From assembly GCA_002270565.1 (NCBI GenBank), contig NQMI01000146.1, forward strand, positions 48,537-112,536: a stretch of 64,000 nucleotides of DNA. The letters run 5' to 3'. The position numbers and the translations under genes were made by a program. The stretch comes from Stenocarpella maydis (taxonomy: Eukaryota; Ascomycota; Sordariomycetes; Diaporthales; Diaporthaceae). This document shows positions 34,106 to 45,008 of the stretch, one piece after another; position 1 is the first letter of the stretch, and every line of letters starts with the position of its first letter. A model generated the notes under the pieces. It had not been told where the DNA came from. It saw only the letters and a list, made by a program, of their open reading frames with translations, and made no database searches.

Positions 34106-35297
34106 TCACTCGTCCCCCTTCCACTTCCAAGTGGCGTTTCTGTGCAGCATATAATCCTTACTCTGGATGCTCTTGTAGATGCCGTAGAGACCCCCAAACG
34201 GCCACACGCCCTTGAGCCCGGCGCCACCCGCCGCCTTGCCCGTGTCCGTGTCGACCTTGACCTTGACCTTGTCGTAGACGGAGGGCAGCCCGGCCTCGTC
34301 GGCCTTGTACTTTGCGCGCAGCGAGTCGTACCACTCGCGGCCGCCGTACATGTCCCAGAATTCGGGCTCGTCGTAGTACGTGTGCGCGTACAGCCACTTC
34401 ATGCCGCCCAGCTCGCGGACTTTTTTCTCGAGCGCGCGGTTCGCCGCCACGAACTCACCGCGGTCCGAGGGCCCCCAGCCCCAGACGCCGACGTTGAGCA
34501 TCATGTCGTCTTCTTCTTCTTCTTCTTCTTCTTCTTCTTCCTCCTCGTGCTGCTGCTGCTGATCCGCCGCCGCCTCGGATCCCGGCGGCGCTGTCCTCGT
34601 CGTGGTGGTGAAAGGGTGGAACGTGGGCGGAGACCGCCGCCTCGAAGGGGCACAGCCACAGCGGCCAGATGCCCAGCTCGCCCGCGGTGTAGTCGACGAG
34701 GGCTGGCGCCGTGGCGAATGGCACGGCGATGTCCTGCACGACGAAGCGCGCGCTCTCGCCCGAACCATGGAGCGCTCGGTACAGCATGCGCGTATGCATG
34801 AAATCGTCGAGGAGCCAGCGCGTCAGCCTGTTGAAGGGCACCATCTTGAAGTAAGTCCAGCCTGCCCGCCCGACCCAGAACCCGGCCCTGTCGTAGCGGA
34901 AGAGGTACTCGGCCAGGGGGATGTACTCGTCCTGGTCTGCCGCCGCCGCCGTGGATGGTGATGCCGTCCGCTCCTGCACGTGCATGTAGAACCACGGGTC
35001 CCGCGCGCGCGAGAAGGTCCGGACGGGCGCGGCCGCCGGCTTGTCGTCGGTCATGTGGCCCGTGATGACGACGCCGTGGTCCCTCGAGAAGAGTATGCCG
35101 TCGACGTAGTCGTTCTCGGGGCGGGCCGTCTCCTCCCGGACGGCGGCGACGGCCTCGGCCACGCTGGCGGTGCGGCGGTAGCGCACGCGCACGAACCTCT
35201 TGGCCTGGACGAGGTTCAGCTCCAGCAGCGTCGTCACGCCCAGGGTCCCGACGGCGCCGGCCGCGGCGCGGAAGAGGTCGGTGTGCTCCTCGCCGGC
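34106..35297 (-). pseudogene. Delta(24)-sterol-reductase-like (DHCR24) FAD protein, left copy, 5'-truncated
   Basis: Coding sequence enters from the palindrome centre and ends at the stop at 34106-34108, giving about 397 codons. The first coded residues (EHTDLF, GTLGVTTLLELNL) fall in the FAD-binding domain, so by comparison with human DHCR24 (516 residues) roughly 190 N-terminal residues are missing. Later motifs are strong: FKMVPFNRLTRWL, LGIWPLWLCP, LNVGVWGWGP, MKWLYAHTYYDEPEFWDMYGG and PSVYDKVKVK. The family reduces the 24(25) double bond of sterols; the substrate in fungi is uncertain. Just after LWLCP the frame jumps at about 34632, so the two ends read in different frames. The right copy has extra bases at the corresponding two places. 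A GAA/TTC run (34506-34540) encodes a Glu stretch. Confidence 0.85.
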
Positions 35298-36491
35298 GCC
35301 GGCGAGGAGCACACCGACCTCTTCCGCGCCGCGGCCGGCGCCGTCGGGACCCTGGGCGTGACGACGCTGCTGGAGCTGAACCTCGTCCAGGCCAAGAGGT
35401 TCGTGCGCGTGCGCTACCGCCGCACCGCCAGCGTGGCCGAGGCCGTCGCCGCCGTCCGGGAGGAGACGGCCCGCCCCGAGAACGACTACGTCGACGGCAT
35501 ACTCTTCTCGAGGGACCACGGCGTCGTCATCACGGGCCACATGACCGACGACAAGCCGGCGGCCGCGCCCGTCCGGACCTTCTCGCGCGCGCGGGACCCG
35601 TGGTTCTACATGCACGTGCAGGAGCGGACGGCATCACCATCCACGGCGGCGGCGGCAGACCAGGACGAGTACATCCCCCTGGCCGAGTACCTCTTCCGCT
35701 ACGACAGGGCCGGGTTCTGGGTCGGGCGGGCAGGCTGGACTTACTTCAAGATGGTGCCCTTCAACAGGCTGACGCGCTGGCTCCTCGACGATTTCATGCA
35801 TACGCGCATGCTGTACCGAGCGCTCCATGGTTCGGGCGAGAGCGCGCGCTTCGTCGTGCAGGACATCGCCGTGCCATTCGCCACGGCGCCAGCCCTCGTC
35901 GACTACACCGCGGGCGAGCTGGGCATCTGGCCGCTGTGGCTGTGCCCCTTGGAGGCGGCGGTCGTCCGCCCACGTTCCACCCTTTCACCACCACGACGAG
36001 GACAGCGCCGCCGGGAGTCCGAGGCGGCGGCGGATCAGCAGCAGCAGCACGAGGAGGAAGAAGAAGAAGAAGAAGAAGAAGAAGAAGACGACATGATGCT
36101 CAACGTCGGCGTCTGGGGCTGGGGGCCCTCGGACCGCGGTGAGTTCGTGGCGGCGAACCGCGCGCTCGAGAAAAAAGTCCGCGAGCTGGGCGGCATGAAG
36201 TGGCTGTACGCGCACACGTACTACGACGAGCCCGAATTCTGGGACATGTACGGCGGCCGCGAGTGGTACGACTCGCTGCGCGCAAAGTACAAGGCCGACG
36301 AGGCCGGGCTGCCCTCCGTCTACGACAAGGTCAAGGTCAAGGTCGACACGGACACGGGCAAGGCGGCGGGTGGCGCCGGGCTCAAGGGCGTGTGGCCGTT
36401 TGGGGGTCTCTACGGCATCTACAAGAGCATCCAGAGTAAGGATTATATGCTGCACAGAAACGCCACTTGGAAGTGGAAGGGGGACGAGTGA
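35298..36491 (+). pseudogene. Delta(24)-sterol-reductase-like (DHCR24) FAD protein, right copy, 5'-truncated
   Basis: Mirror of 34106-35297. This copy is open from the centre to the stop at 36489-36491, but only because two one-base differences cancel. Between about 35962 and 36016 it reads a proline/arginine-rich stretch unlike the family, where the middle frame of the left copy gives the family-like PTFHPFTTTT. So it is probably not correct either. The frame also continues backwards across the joint into antisense sequence, which is an artefact of palindromy. The N-terminal third is absent in both arms. Confidence 0.83.
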
Positions 36492-37268
36492 GACTGGGCC
36501 AAGGCTAGAGACTGGCCCATGTCCTTGGACGGACCCATTATCTATGGAATGTATACATTGTTGCTTCATGACCAGATAGATTTAGACAGGGCCACAAAAC
36601 TCTCAGCGTGGGTCAAGTGGCTAGAAGCAATTCACCAAAAAAGGGATACGTCATATGGGGGGGTGGGATTAAAAAGTGGTTTAGTTACCGGGTGCTTAAA
36701 AAGTCCCAGTTCTCCCACAACAGTTCCATTGTAGCAATAGCAGTGTGCAACTGCAAGCGTGGGAACGGGGTTGGTGGCCCCGTGTCTTGCGCCGAGTAGC
36801 CGGTAGGGGCTAACACCTGCACGTCTAACTCAGCACCAGCTTAGTCAGCATAGACCAGTACATAGTGCCCAGGTATTGTGCTAGCTACGCCCACAACACC
36901 AACACTTCCTAAATAGCAGCAAATCAACCAATACAACCCAACAACCCCATCGTATACATATACGTAACCCAGCCAACATCTATGTTCTAATGTAGAATGC
37001 CCCCCCAAGAGACATCGGATAGCCCCGTCATATATACATGCCGGCCATATATGTCGTCAACTGGCCTTCATGAGACGTTATTAATTAATGGAGGCAGCTG
37101 GCCTGTGCTTCGTTGCGCGTCGTTGTTCACCCAAAGCAGTAGTCTGAACACTTTTTTTGCGCCGGGGCACGTCTTTTCTTTCGGGTCGCGACCCCATCCC
37201 AAAGTAGACGCCACCCATTCTATGTATACTGGAGTACACCGTCTGGGTACCAACAGAGTGAAAGCCGT
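36492..37268. other. Mirror of the ERG13/DHCR24-like 3' flanks
   Basis: Reverse complement of 33329-34105. No gene recognised. Confidence 0.6.
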
Positions 37269-38944
37269 TTAAGCCTTAACAGAGTAGGACCGCTGGAACA
37301 TGTCGTTAACCTCCTCGAGGTAGTACGTGCCCGAGGTGATGGTCGACGCGTCGCCTTGAGGCTTGAAGTTCTTCTGCAGATGCGCCTTCTTGCGCAGAAT
37401 CACACATCTAGCGGGCTGAATTAGCACCAAGACACGTCTCTAATTCGGCATTGGGTGCAACTTACAGCATCGTACGTCTCCGGAGGGACCTTCCTCCTGG
37501 ACTCCAGGCGGGCAGGGAGGTCCAGAACCTTGGAGATCTTATCCGTGTTACCCACGACCTTGAAGGAGGTGAAACTAGCAGCCAGGCCGGAGCCGTAGCT
37601 GAATAGCCCGACGCGCTTGCCCTCTAGGCTGGAGGCGGGGACATGAGAGAGGAGACTGGCAAGCCCGCCCCAAACACTGCCGCAGTACATGTTGCCGCAC
37701 ATGGTGGCGACCTGGATGGCGGGGCTTACACGCTCCTGGAACCTCTTCTTGGAGAGAGTCATAAATGTCTTCTCCACGACCTTGTCAGTCAGGGACTTCT
37801 TGTAGTCCATATCCCTGATCTCCTTGGGCACCTCGTCGAAAGCAGGGCTGTCAGGGTCGGCGAGGAAGTCATGGTACAGGAGACGAGCATAGGACTTCTG
37901 GACCAGCTTGCAGGTAGGAGCGTGGAAAGCAATGTAGTCGAAGCGGTCCAGTGGGGTCTTGACAGGGCCGTCGGCGACTCCGTTGCCGTTGGCATGGCCG
38001 TTGGCGGTGCGGTCCTGCAGCTTCTTCTCCTTTGCGCAGTAAGACCGATAGGCGGCGTCCAGAGCCTCGGTGTAGCAGTTGATGGAGTAGTGACCATCAA
38101 CGTAAGGGTACTCGCTGGTGAGGTCGGGCTTGTAGAAGTCGTAGACGTGCTGCATGTAGGAACCACGCAGGGGCTCTGCGACAATGGGAGCGTCGGGGCC
38201 GACCAGCATGGCAACACAGCCAGCACCGCCTGAGGGACGGGCGTTACCCTTGGCGTACAGGGCGATGTCGCCAGCAACCACGATGGCGTCCCGACCGTCC
38301 CACGCAGAGGACTCGACCCAGTTCACAGCGTTGAACAGGGCGTTGGTGCCTCCGTAGCAGGCGTTGACGTTGTCGACACCCTCCAGGTCGGTGTTGTCGC
38401 CAAACAGCTGCATCAGAACGGACTTGACCGACTTGGACTTGTCCAGGATGGTCTCTGTGCCGACCTCGAGACGGCCAATGGAGTTTGTGTCGATCTCGTA
38501 CTTCTTGAGCAGGTTGGAGACGGCGGTCAGGGCGAAGGAGTAGATGTCTGGGAGCGGTGCTGTCAGCAGGGTGGTCCGAGATCGGATCGGTCGTTGATGC
38601 GGCGGCGCAACAGTAAAAAATCAAGTCGGGAAAAGAACATCTCACCTTCGCGGTCGTCACAGAAGCTCATCCTTGTCTGGCCCAGGCCAATTGTGTACTT
38701 TCCGGCACTGACGCCGTCGAACTGCTCAAGCTCAGACTGCTCGACATACTGTTTTCCCCCGAGAGAGTGTCAGTACGAGAGCAGACTCTCAAGACATGGC
38801 AAGCAATTGGCGGTGGGGTGAGGAGGCAGAACAGAAAGGCATTGCGGCCTCGGGGAGGGCGGTAGGGCTGCGGCGAGCACGTACCTGGCTGGGGAAGTAG
38901 ACCTCGATGGCCTTGATGCCAATGTTTTGGGGGCGAGAAGCCAT
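37269..38944 (-). CDS. ERG13: HMG-CoA synthase, right copy, intact
   Basis: Exons on the minus strand are 38944-38885, 38748-38646, 38547-37466 and 37415-37269. All phases agree and the product is 463 residues, the usual fungal length. Exon 4 reads [18 protein letters not shown] through [12 protein letters not shown] to the stop, which the left copy cannot do because of its extra G. The catalytic motifs are as in the left copy (NACYGG cysteine, FHAPTCK histidine). This should be used as the reference reading of ERG13. Its product feeds the mevalonate pathway and hence ergosterol, linking it functionally to ERG27 and the DHCR24-like gene in the same arm. Confidence 0.93.
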
Positions 38945-39180
38945 GTTGAGAGCTCAGGGATTGGGGCTGGTGTGAGAGGAGGAGTTGGGGAGGGTGTCGT
39001 GTCTTTGGGAGAGAGGTGAGGAAGAGAAGGGCAAGGTAAATAAGGATTGGCAAGGAGGGCGTTCCTGGGGGGAGGGAGTAGTTGTATGGTTGGCAGAAAT
39101 TGCCATGTTGGAGTGGGCTCTGACTGATAGTGTCAAATGCAAGCGCGTGTGCGTGTGGGTGAGCGGACGGTACGTACCTT

Positions 39181-39221
39181 ACCTACACTACCATACCTAG
39201 TGTAGGTATCGGGTACACTAG
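39181..39221. promoter_or_regulatory. Overlapping inverted repeats in ERG13 promoter, right copy
   Basis: Same two overlapping dyads as at 31375-31415, here upstream of the intact ERG13 copy (ATG at 38944). No base differs. Confidence 0.4.
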
Positions 39222-40055
39222 AATGGGCGCAGACGAGGGAGGGGTCTTTGGTCTTGGGTGTGGTCCAGGTCGTCCGTCAGCCCCTGGTGCCCTGCATTAA
39301 GGCGAATCGGGGAACACAGCTTGTTGGGACCCTTGGAGGGGGACAAACCCTTCTCCCCTTCCTTGCCGCCTCAACCTCACATTATTATTTCTCACTAACA
39401 CCAACACCAGATGCCGGACGGGATTGGCATGATTCGGCACAGGTACACCGCCCCTTCTTAGGATTCTTGTCCCAGGCTCGTTCGCCACCCCTCCCTCGAC
39501 CAGGCTGTCGGGAAGTCTCGTCGTCGTCGTCGTCGTCTTTGGCCACCCAGCCAGTATCCATATCCCCAGTCGGTCAAGCCAGCAACCCAACGAACCTTGC
39601 TGTCCAAGAGCACGATGTGCTCTGGTAGTCTCTGATACAGGCGGTCCACCGGCTGGGGACAATCCACAAGAGGAGAACCGGACGTCCGTCTTTGGGGAAT
39701 CAAGATGTTCGTCCGTCTGATTGTCATCTTGGGGACTGGCTGTCCTGGCCCTTCTGGCCATGGGCGTGCGAGTCGAGGGGATCCCAGGACGGTGCGAACG
39801 AGACTACCTGCCTAGTGGAGCCCTGCCAAAGTGGGCACTGAGACTGATTCAATCTTGACTGACTTTGCACATTGATTATGAAGTTGATTACACCTGCACA
39901 CCATCTTGTCGGCCTGACAGACTGATCCGAAACATCTCTTCCCCCGCGGGTGTGGCATCGGCCTTGTGGTCTGGTCAACATTTCGGCTTGATTGTGGTGT
40001 ACCCAACTCCGTGCGCACCTTTGGTAGTAAACATTGCAGGCAGACACTCGGACAC

Positions 40056-40324
40056 TCCGACCCGGCAGGCCCATTTCAGTAGTAACCGTACACAGCTGTC
40101 AACACCACCATAATACTTCAGCTTCAACCATAGTTTACACCATAACTACGGAAGATATAGCATTATCTAATAATAAACCTGCTTAAAATTAAATAAGGAA
40201 GGGGTTAATGATACTTTCTGGGCTATAAATATTTAGCGGTGCAGGTATACACCTAAATAGGCCTAATGGGGAGGATCCCACTTTAGCTATGCCTGGATGC
40301 TACCGAAATGGGCCTGCCCGGCTG
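40056..40324. mobile_element. MITE-like element, right copy
   Basis: Mirror of 30271-30540 with the same terminal inverted repeats and AT-rich core; differs by one base in a G run at 40268-40271. Confidence 0.4.
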
Positions 40325-42833
40325 CCCGTCTAGGACGACCGAATCCCGACCATGTTTGCGAATCGGAGCACAGGATCGCCACGGTCCACGCCAGAAACAG
40401 GAACCGGTCGGCTTGGTCGATTCGGCCGACTCTGTCGACTCTTTAGCATGGTAGGAAATTTGCGACATGGCAGAGGCGGGAAGACGCTAAGGACCGCTAG
40501 TCCTTGCTGCAATCTTCCTACTCGAGCTGTACCGAGCTCGGAGCAAGTACATGGACAAGCCAGCCTGTTGTTGTCTTAGTCGAGGGTGCATGCGGGCGGG
40601 GGCCAGGTGGTACGATGGTGATAAGAGCCACGCTTATCAACATCCAGCAAGGCCCCTGCTTCTCATCCTCGAGGCACGTACCAACCCGCTTCTCTACAGT
40701 AGTGTACATGGTATCTAGGTACCTAGGTACCTAGGCAGTGCCAGCTTGAGATTATATCCACGCCACCCAAGCATTCGCAATCTCCCTCGCCTCTGAACAT
40801 GTCAACGCGTCGAGCTTCTTCTTCCCTTGTCGATCCTCCGCGCACCACCACTTGAAAAGAAACAAGGTCGTGGCCAGGTGCTGCAACCACTCAGCGCATG
40901 CAGGCTGCCGCTGAAGCATCCCCTTGTGCCCCACACCAGCCTAGGAACGCTGGCTAAAGCTACCCGCTGCAGTAGCTCCCTCCCAGGCAGCCCAAGGCGG
41001 GAGTGACAGCTGGGAGGCATGTGTGGCACGCATCAACGGCAGCACGGAGCGAGGTGGTGTAGTCTACACCCGGTGGCTGAGCTCACTGTAGCGCCCGTCA
41101 CCCGTGGCACCCGAGGCACAGCTGCGGACATCTCTGGGAGCTTTGGCCTCGTGCCTTGTCTCATCTGTGTGCACCAGTGATGTGCAGCCAGGCAATAGTT
41201 GCCTGATTCGGAGAAGAAATACCTCTACCCAGACCCGTCCTCGGACCCCAACAACAAGCATCGGAATTATCGAATTCGGTCAACACCAATCTAATCAATC
41301 TCATCAACCTGCATCAAATCAGTGGGCCATTTAGAAAGAGGCCCACGACGCGCGCTAGAGCTTGCTTTGTGCCGCAGGGTCGGCACTGCTTCCCGTCGAC
41401 AAGTTTTTTTTTCTGAGGGGAGGGGAGGGGGGTGTCAAAGAGAGACGAGCCATCAGTGTCAGGAGACCCGACGAAACCTCCCGATTCCTCTCCAAGTATA
41501 CGCAGGAAGGAAAACATCTTTCCGGAAACCCCGGGGTTGCACACGGCGACGGCACTCATCCGATGGCCTCCGTTTCGGACCACCCTTGGCTTGCCGGAAC
41601 AGGCCAGCCAATCTGCCACCACAGAGAGCTGGACATCCTCAGCCTCAATCCTCCATTTCGTTTCATGGAAAGGTCTACCCCGGGCTGGGCTGAGGCTCAA
41701 CCCCAAGCGGGCCCTGAGCAGAAGCAAGGGAAATCACATCTGGCAACATTCAAAGTCACCCACGCCATTGCTTGCAGCAATTCCTCTTTTCCACCACAAG
41801 GAAGGGGGGGGCTGTATTTCGTAACTCTCCCTGCTCCTTCTCAACCAAAATCCAAGTCATCCCTGCCTAGGTAGCTAGTAGCTACCAATTCCGCCCTTGG
41901 TGTCACCATTGAGTGTTCGCGCGACGTGGGCTTAACATCTTTTCCCTCCTGGTCATTGACCCTCTCAACCCTCCGAGTTTCGCTTGGTGGTCGAGCCCAA
42001 CGCTGTGCCTCGCTTCAAGTGGTGCAGTCCCACGGGGTCAGACCTCGCTGTTCAGTGGAGTGTTATCCTCAAGGAAACACTGAGTCTGCGGTTAGGCCCG
42101 ATCAAGACGACATTCGACCAAGGTCCGAATACCCCTGCATTGCAGCGCTCCGCAGGGCTGGTGGCATCCTTTGTTTGTTTTTTTGGTCTCCAAATTTGCC
42201 CGGATCTGGGGATATTACGTGCCCAAAGCCCCCGATCCTGCCCGGCGAGGAAGAAGACCACGATGGTGTAGGTGAATAACGTCGTGCAGACTGGGGCGTC
42301 TGGCGGTGACATGAGTCTGTGTGTTTGGTGTGCGAGTGTACCCAGAGTTAAGAGTTGGATCGTATAGCGTGGTGTTGGTTTGCTTTGCATGTTTACTTTG
42401 ATTTTGATCAAGTGGGATTGAAACATCATTACTTTGCGCAGCGTTGTTCTTATTCTATTTTATTTTTCTTCCTGTCTGGTTTTGAAGTGAGCGAGCATCA
42501 TTAGTCGCCTAGTAGCGTAGGGCTGGTGCTTGATGGAGCCGCCGCGTGGCTTCTACAACATGTCGATAATGCGCGGTAGCAGATTCTAGCCTGCTCGGTG
42601 TTTGGCCTCAGTTTTTGGCAAGTGTTGGGAAAACGCAATGGAGGAGCGGGAATAAGCGTCTTCTTCTAAGCAGTTCTAACTAGTGCATCGCCGGCCCCGC
42701 GATTTGATGGCAACGTGCCGCAGTATCACTGACTGACCAAGACTAGTAGAGTACAACATGCGCCAAATCCCGCAGAATTTCCCCAGAAAGGTTGCAAAAC
42801 GATAAGCAGCGCACAATCCGCACCCGCGGTCCA

Positions 42834-45008
42834 TCACGGCGGTGTGTCATAACCCGAGTCTGCGCTTCTCGGCCGGTCGTCGTGGTCGGGGCACTCCCTG
42901 TCAACATCAATGAACCCGTCCGACTTGTCCGTCGCTGCTGAGGCTGGAGGCTTTGTAGCCTGCTCTTTTTCTTGAACAACGTCGGTTTTGATCTTGACGT
43001 CGGTCTTGCCCTTGCTCTTGTGCCGCTTGTCCTCGCACGCCTCGGCCTCCGACCCGGAGTCGCTGGACGAGTCACCCAATGAGTCCGAATCGGATCCACT
43101 GGAGGAGGATGCCGATGACGACTCCTTCTTGCTCTTTTTCTCCTTCTTCTTTGACTTGCCGCCCTTCTCACTCTTCTTCTTCTTCCTCTCCTCTTTCTTG
43201 GCCTTCTTCTCTTCCTCCTCCTCCTTGGCCTTCTTCTCCTCCTCCTCCTTCTTCCTCTTCTCCTCGGCATCTTTGAGCTGCTTCGCAGCCTTCTCCTTCC
43301 TCGCCTCAACGACCCACGCCTCAGCGCCCCGGACCGCCCCCCTGGCGTCCCGCTTGTTCTTAAGCAGGTACCCCTGCAGCTCGGCCGGGCTGAACTCGTG
43401 CGCGGGGATCCTCACCGCGAACTCCTCCGCGAGCTCCTCGATCTCGGCCGTCACCTCGTCGCGCCGGACCCTGTCGGCCGCCGCGCGCTGCTTGGTCCCC
43501 TCCGGGTCCCGCAGGGCCTCGGCCTCGGCCTCGGCGCTCGAGGGCCGCTTGTCGTCGTCCTCGAGGGGCGCGAAGATGGCGCGGAAGATGGAGCTGATCA
43601 TGCCCGTGTCGGCGAGGTCGAACTTCACGATCATGTCGACCCGCCCAGGCCGGATGAGAGCCTTGTCCAGCTTGTCGACGTGGTTGGTCGTCATTATCAG
43701 GACTCTGCCCTCCTGGGAGGCCACGCCGTCCAGGATGTTGAGGAGGCCGGAGAGAGAGAGGCGGCCGTTGTTGTTGTTGTTGTTGTTGTTATTCGTAGGC
43801 CCGTAGCCCTTGGTCAGCTGCCCTGGCTCCATATCGTCGTCCTTGTTGTTGGTGCTGGTGTTGCTTTGCTGGTCCTCACGAGTGTGTGTCAGGCCTGCCG
43901 TGTCAATATCCTCCAGCAGGACCACACATCGCCGCGGCAGCTCTGCAAACAGCGCCGAGAGATTCTCCTCGTTTGAGGCGACGCTGCTCAGGCTGACGAT
44001 GTAGATGCGCATCTTGAAGAACCCAGCCAGTGCCAATGAGAGTGAGCTCTTGCCGGTTCCGGGGGGCCCATACAGCAGATAGCCACGGCGATACGGAATA
44101 CCGCGGTTCGAGTACCAGCGCCGGGTCGCCGGGTTCAGGTAGTCCTGCACGTCATCGATGAGGTCTTGCTTGACCTTCTCGTTGAGAATGACGGTCGAGA
44201 AGGGCCTGCTGGCTCGCGCCAGGCACCTCTGCCAGGCTGGAGTCGTCGTGCCTGCAGGGATGGTACCACGGTAGATGAGCGTCTTGTGCTCGTCGCGCTC
44301 CGTAAACTGGGCGCGCGCCTCCATCAGGAGCTCCTTCAGGAGCCAGGGGTCGCGGCCGAAGCACGAGATGGAGATCTCCTCGCGCTCGCTCACGAGCATG
44401 TAGCCCGCCTGCGCGTCGCGACCCTTGTCCCGGCGGAAGATGCAGATCCGGCCCTTGTACCAGAAGAAGTGGCTTCCAAAGGTGGGCGTGTACGCGAGTG
44501 CCTTCTTCTTCTTCCCATAGGACGCAGGGCTGTCGTTGCCCTCCTCTGGCCCGTCGTCGCCGTCGTCGTCGTCCCACCGCCAGAGGTACCATGCCCTAGA
44601 GTTCAGGTTCGTGTTGACAACGAAGCGCCGCGCGCCCTTGGAGAACTGCTGCTGAGCCACCCAGGCCATGAGCATGTTGTATATCTCATCGTCGGTCCGG
44701 ATGTCCACCGTGCTCATGAAATAGGCTTCCACCTTCTCCCAGAGGTACTCGGAAAAGTAACGCCACGTGAAGGTGAAGCTGCCGAGAAATATGACGAGGG
44801 GGATGTAATAGTTTAGATCGACCTTGAAGTACCTCTCAAATGCACTGGAGAATACCGAGAAGCCAGGGAAGAACATTTCGAGAAGGGCGAATTGAGGAGC
44901 GGGGGCTGGAAACCCCGCCGAGGGGGTCTCGCTCATGGATGGCAGGGTGGACGAAGGACATGAACAGGAAGGCATGCCCGAGGCTGAGCAACTGCTGAGG
45001 GAGGCCAT
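42834..45008 (-). CDS. BCS1-like AAA ATPase, right copy
   Basis: Mirror of 25587-27761, 724 residues, with identical Walker A and B motifs, poly-Asn insert and charged tail. No coding difference between arms. The ATG at 45008 is the first in frame here because the upstream A run is one base shorter, which supports this start over the longer frame that is open on the left. Confidence 0.87.
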   Translation of the reverse strand: MASLSSCSASGMPSCSCPSSTLPSMSETPSAGFPAPAPQFALLEMFFPGFSVFSSAFERYFKVDLNYYIPLVIFLGSFTFTWRYFSEYLWEKVEAYFMSTVDIRTDDEIYNMLMAWVAQQQFSKGARRFVVNTNLNSRAWYLWRWDDDDGDDGPEEGNDSPASYGKKKKALAYTPTFGSHFFWYKGRICIFRRDKGRDAQAGYMLVSEREEISISCFGRDPWLLKELLMEARAQFTERDEHKTLIYRGTIPAGTTTPAWQRCLARASRPFSTVILNEKVKQDLIDDVQDYLNPATRRWYSNRGIPYRRGYLLYGPPGTGKSSLSLALAGFFKMRIYIVSLSSVASNEENLSALFAELPRRCVVLLEDIDTAGLTHTREDQQSNTSTNNKDDDMEPGQLTKGYGPTNNNNNNNNNGRLSLSGLLNILDGVASQEGRVLIMTTNHVDKLDKALIRPGRVDMIVKFDLADTGMISSIFRAIFAPLEDDDKRPSSAEAEAEALRDPEGTKQRAAADRVRRDEVTAEIEELAEEFAVRIPAHEFSPAELQGYLLKNKRDARGAVRGAEAWVVEARKEKAAKQLKDAEEKRKKEEEEKKAKEEEEEKKAKKEERKKKKSEKGGKSKKKEKKSKKESSSASSSSGSDSDSLGDSSSDSGSEAEACEDKRHKSKGKTDVKIKTDVVQEKEQATKPPASAATDKSDGFIDVDRECPDHDDRPRSADSGYDTPP

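Larger units (their letters stand above)
6594..35297. repeat. Left arm of giant inverted repeat (palindrome)
   Basis: Every gene and intergenic landmark in this interval is found again, reverse complemented, at 35298-64000. Matching coordinates sum to 70594 from the outer end to 9648, 70595 to about 11732, 70594 to 25566, 70595 to 30324, 70596 to 33210, 70597 to about 34580, then 70596 and 70595 up to the centre. Each change of sum marks a one-base indel, mostly in short homopolymers (seven in total). Substitutions were seen at 13361, 33197 and about 34640. The arm may continue to base 1 and beyond, but the partner of 1-6593 lies outside the window. A genuine duplication or a fold-back assembly artefact would look the same here; the lesion pattern favours the artefact. 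Confidence 0.97.
38945..42833. other. Mirror of the gene-poor region upstream of ERG13
   Basis: Reverse complement of 27762-31651, one base shorter at the C run (left 30324-30328 has five C, here 40268-40271 has four G). Holds the mirrored promoter dyads and MITE-like element. Confidence 0.55.

Noticed and set aside
34455..36491. Long open frames crossing the centre (34455-35615 minus and 34980-36491 plus)
   Set aside because: They read sense coding sequence on one side and its antisense on the other; the extension is a by-product of palindromy and high GC, not a fusion protein.
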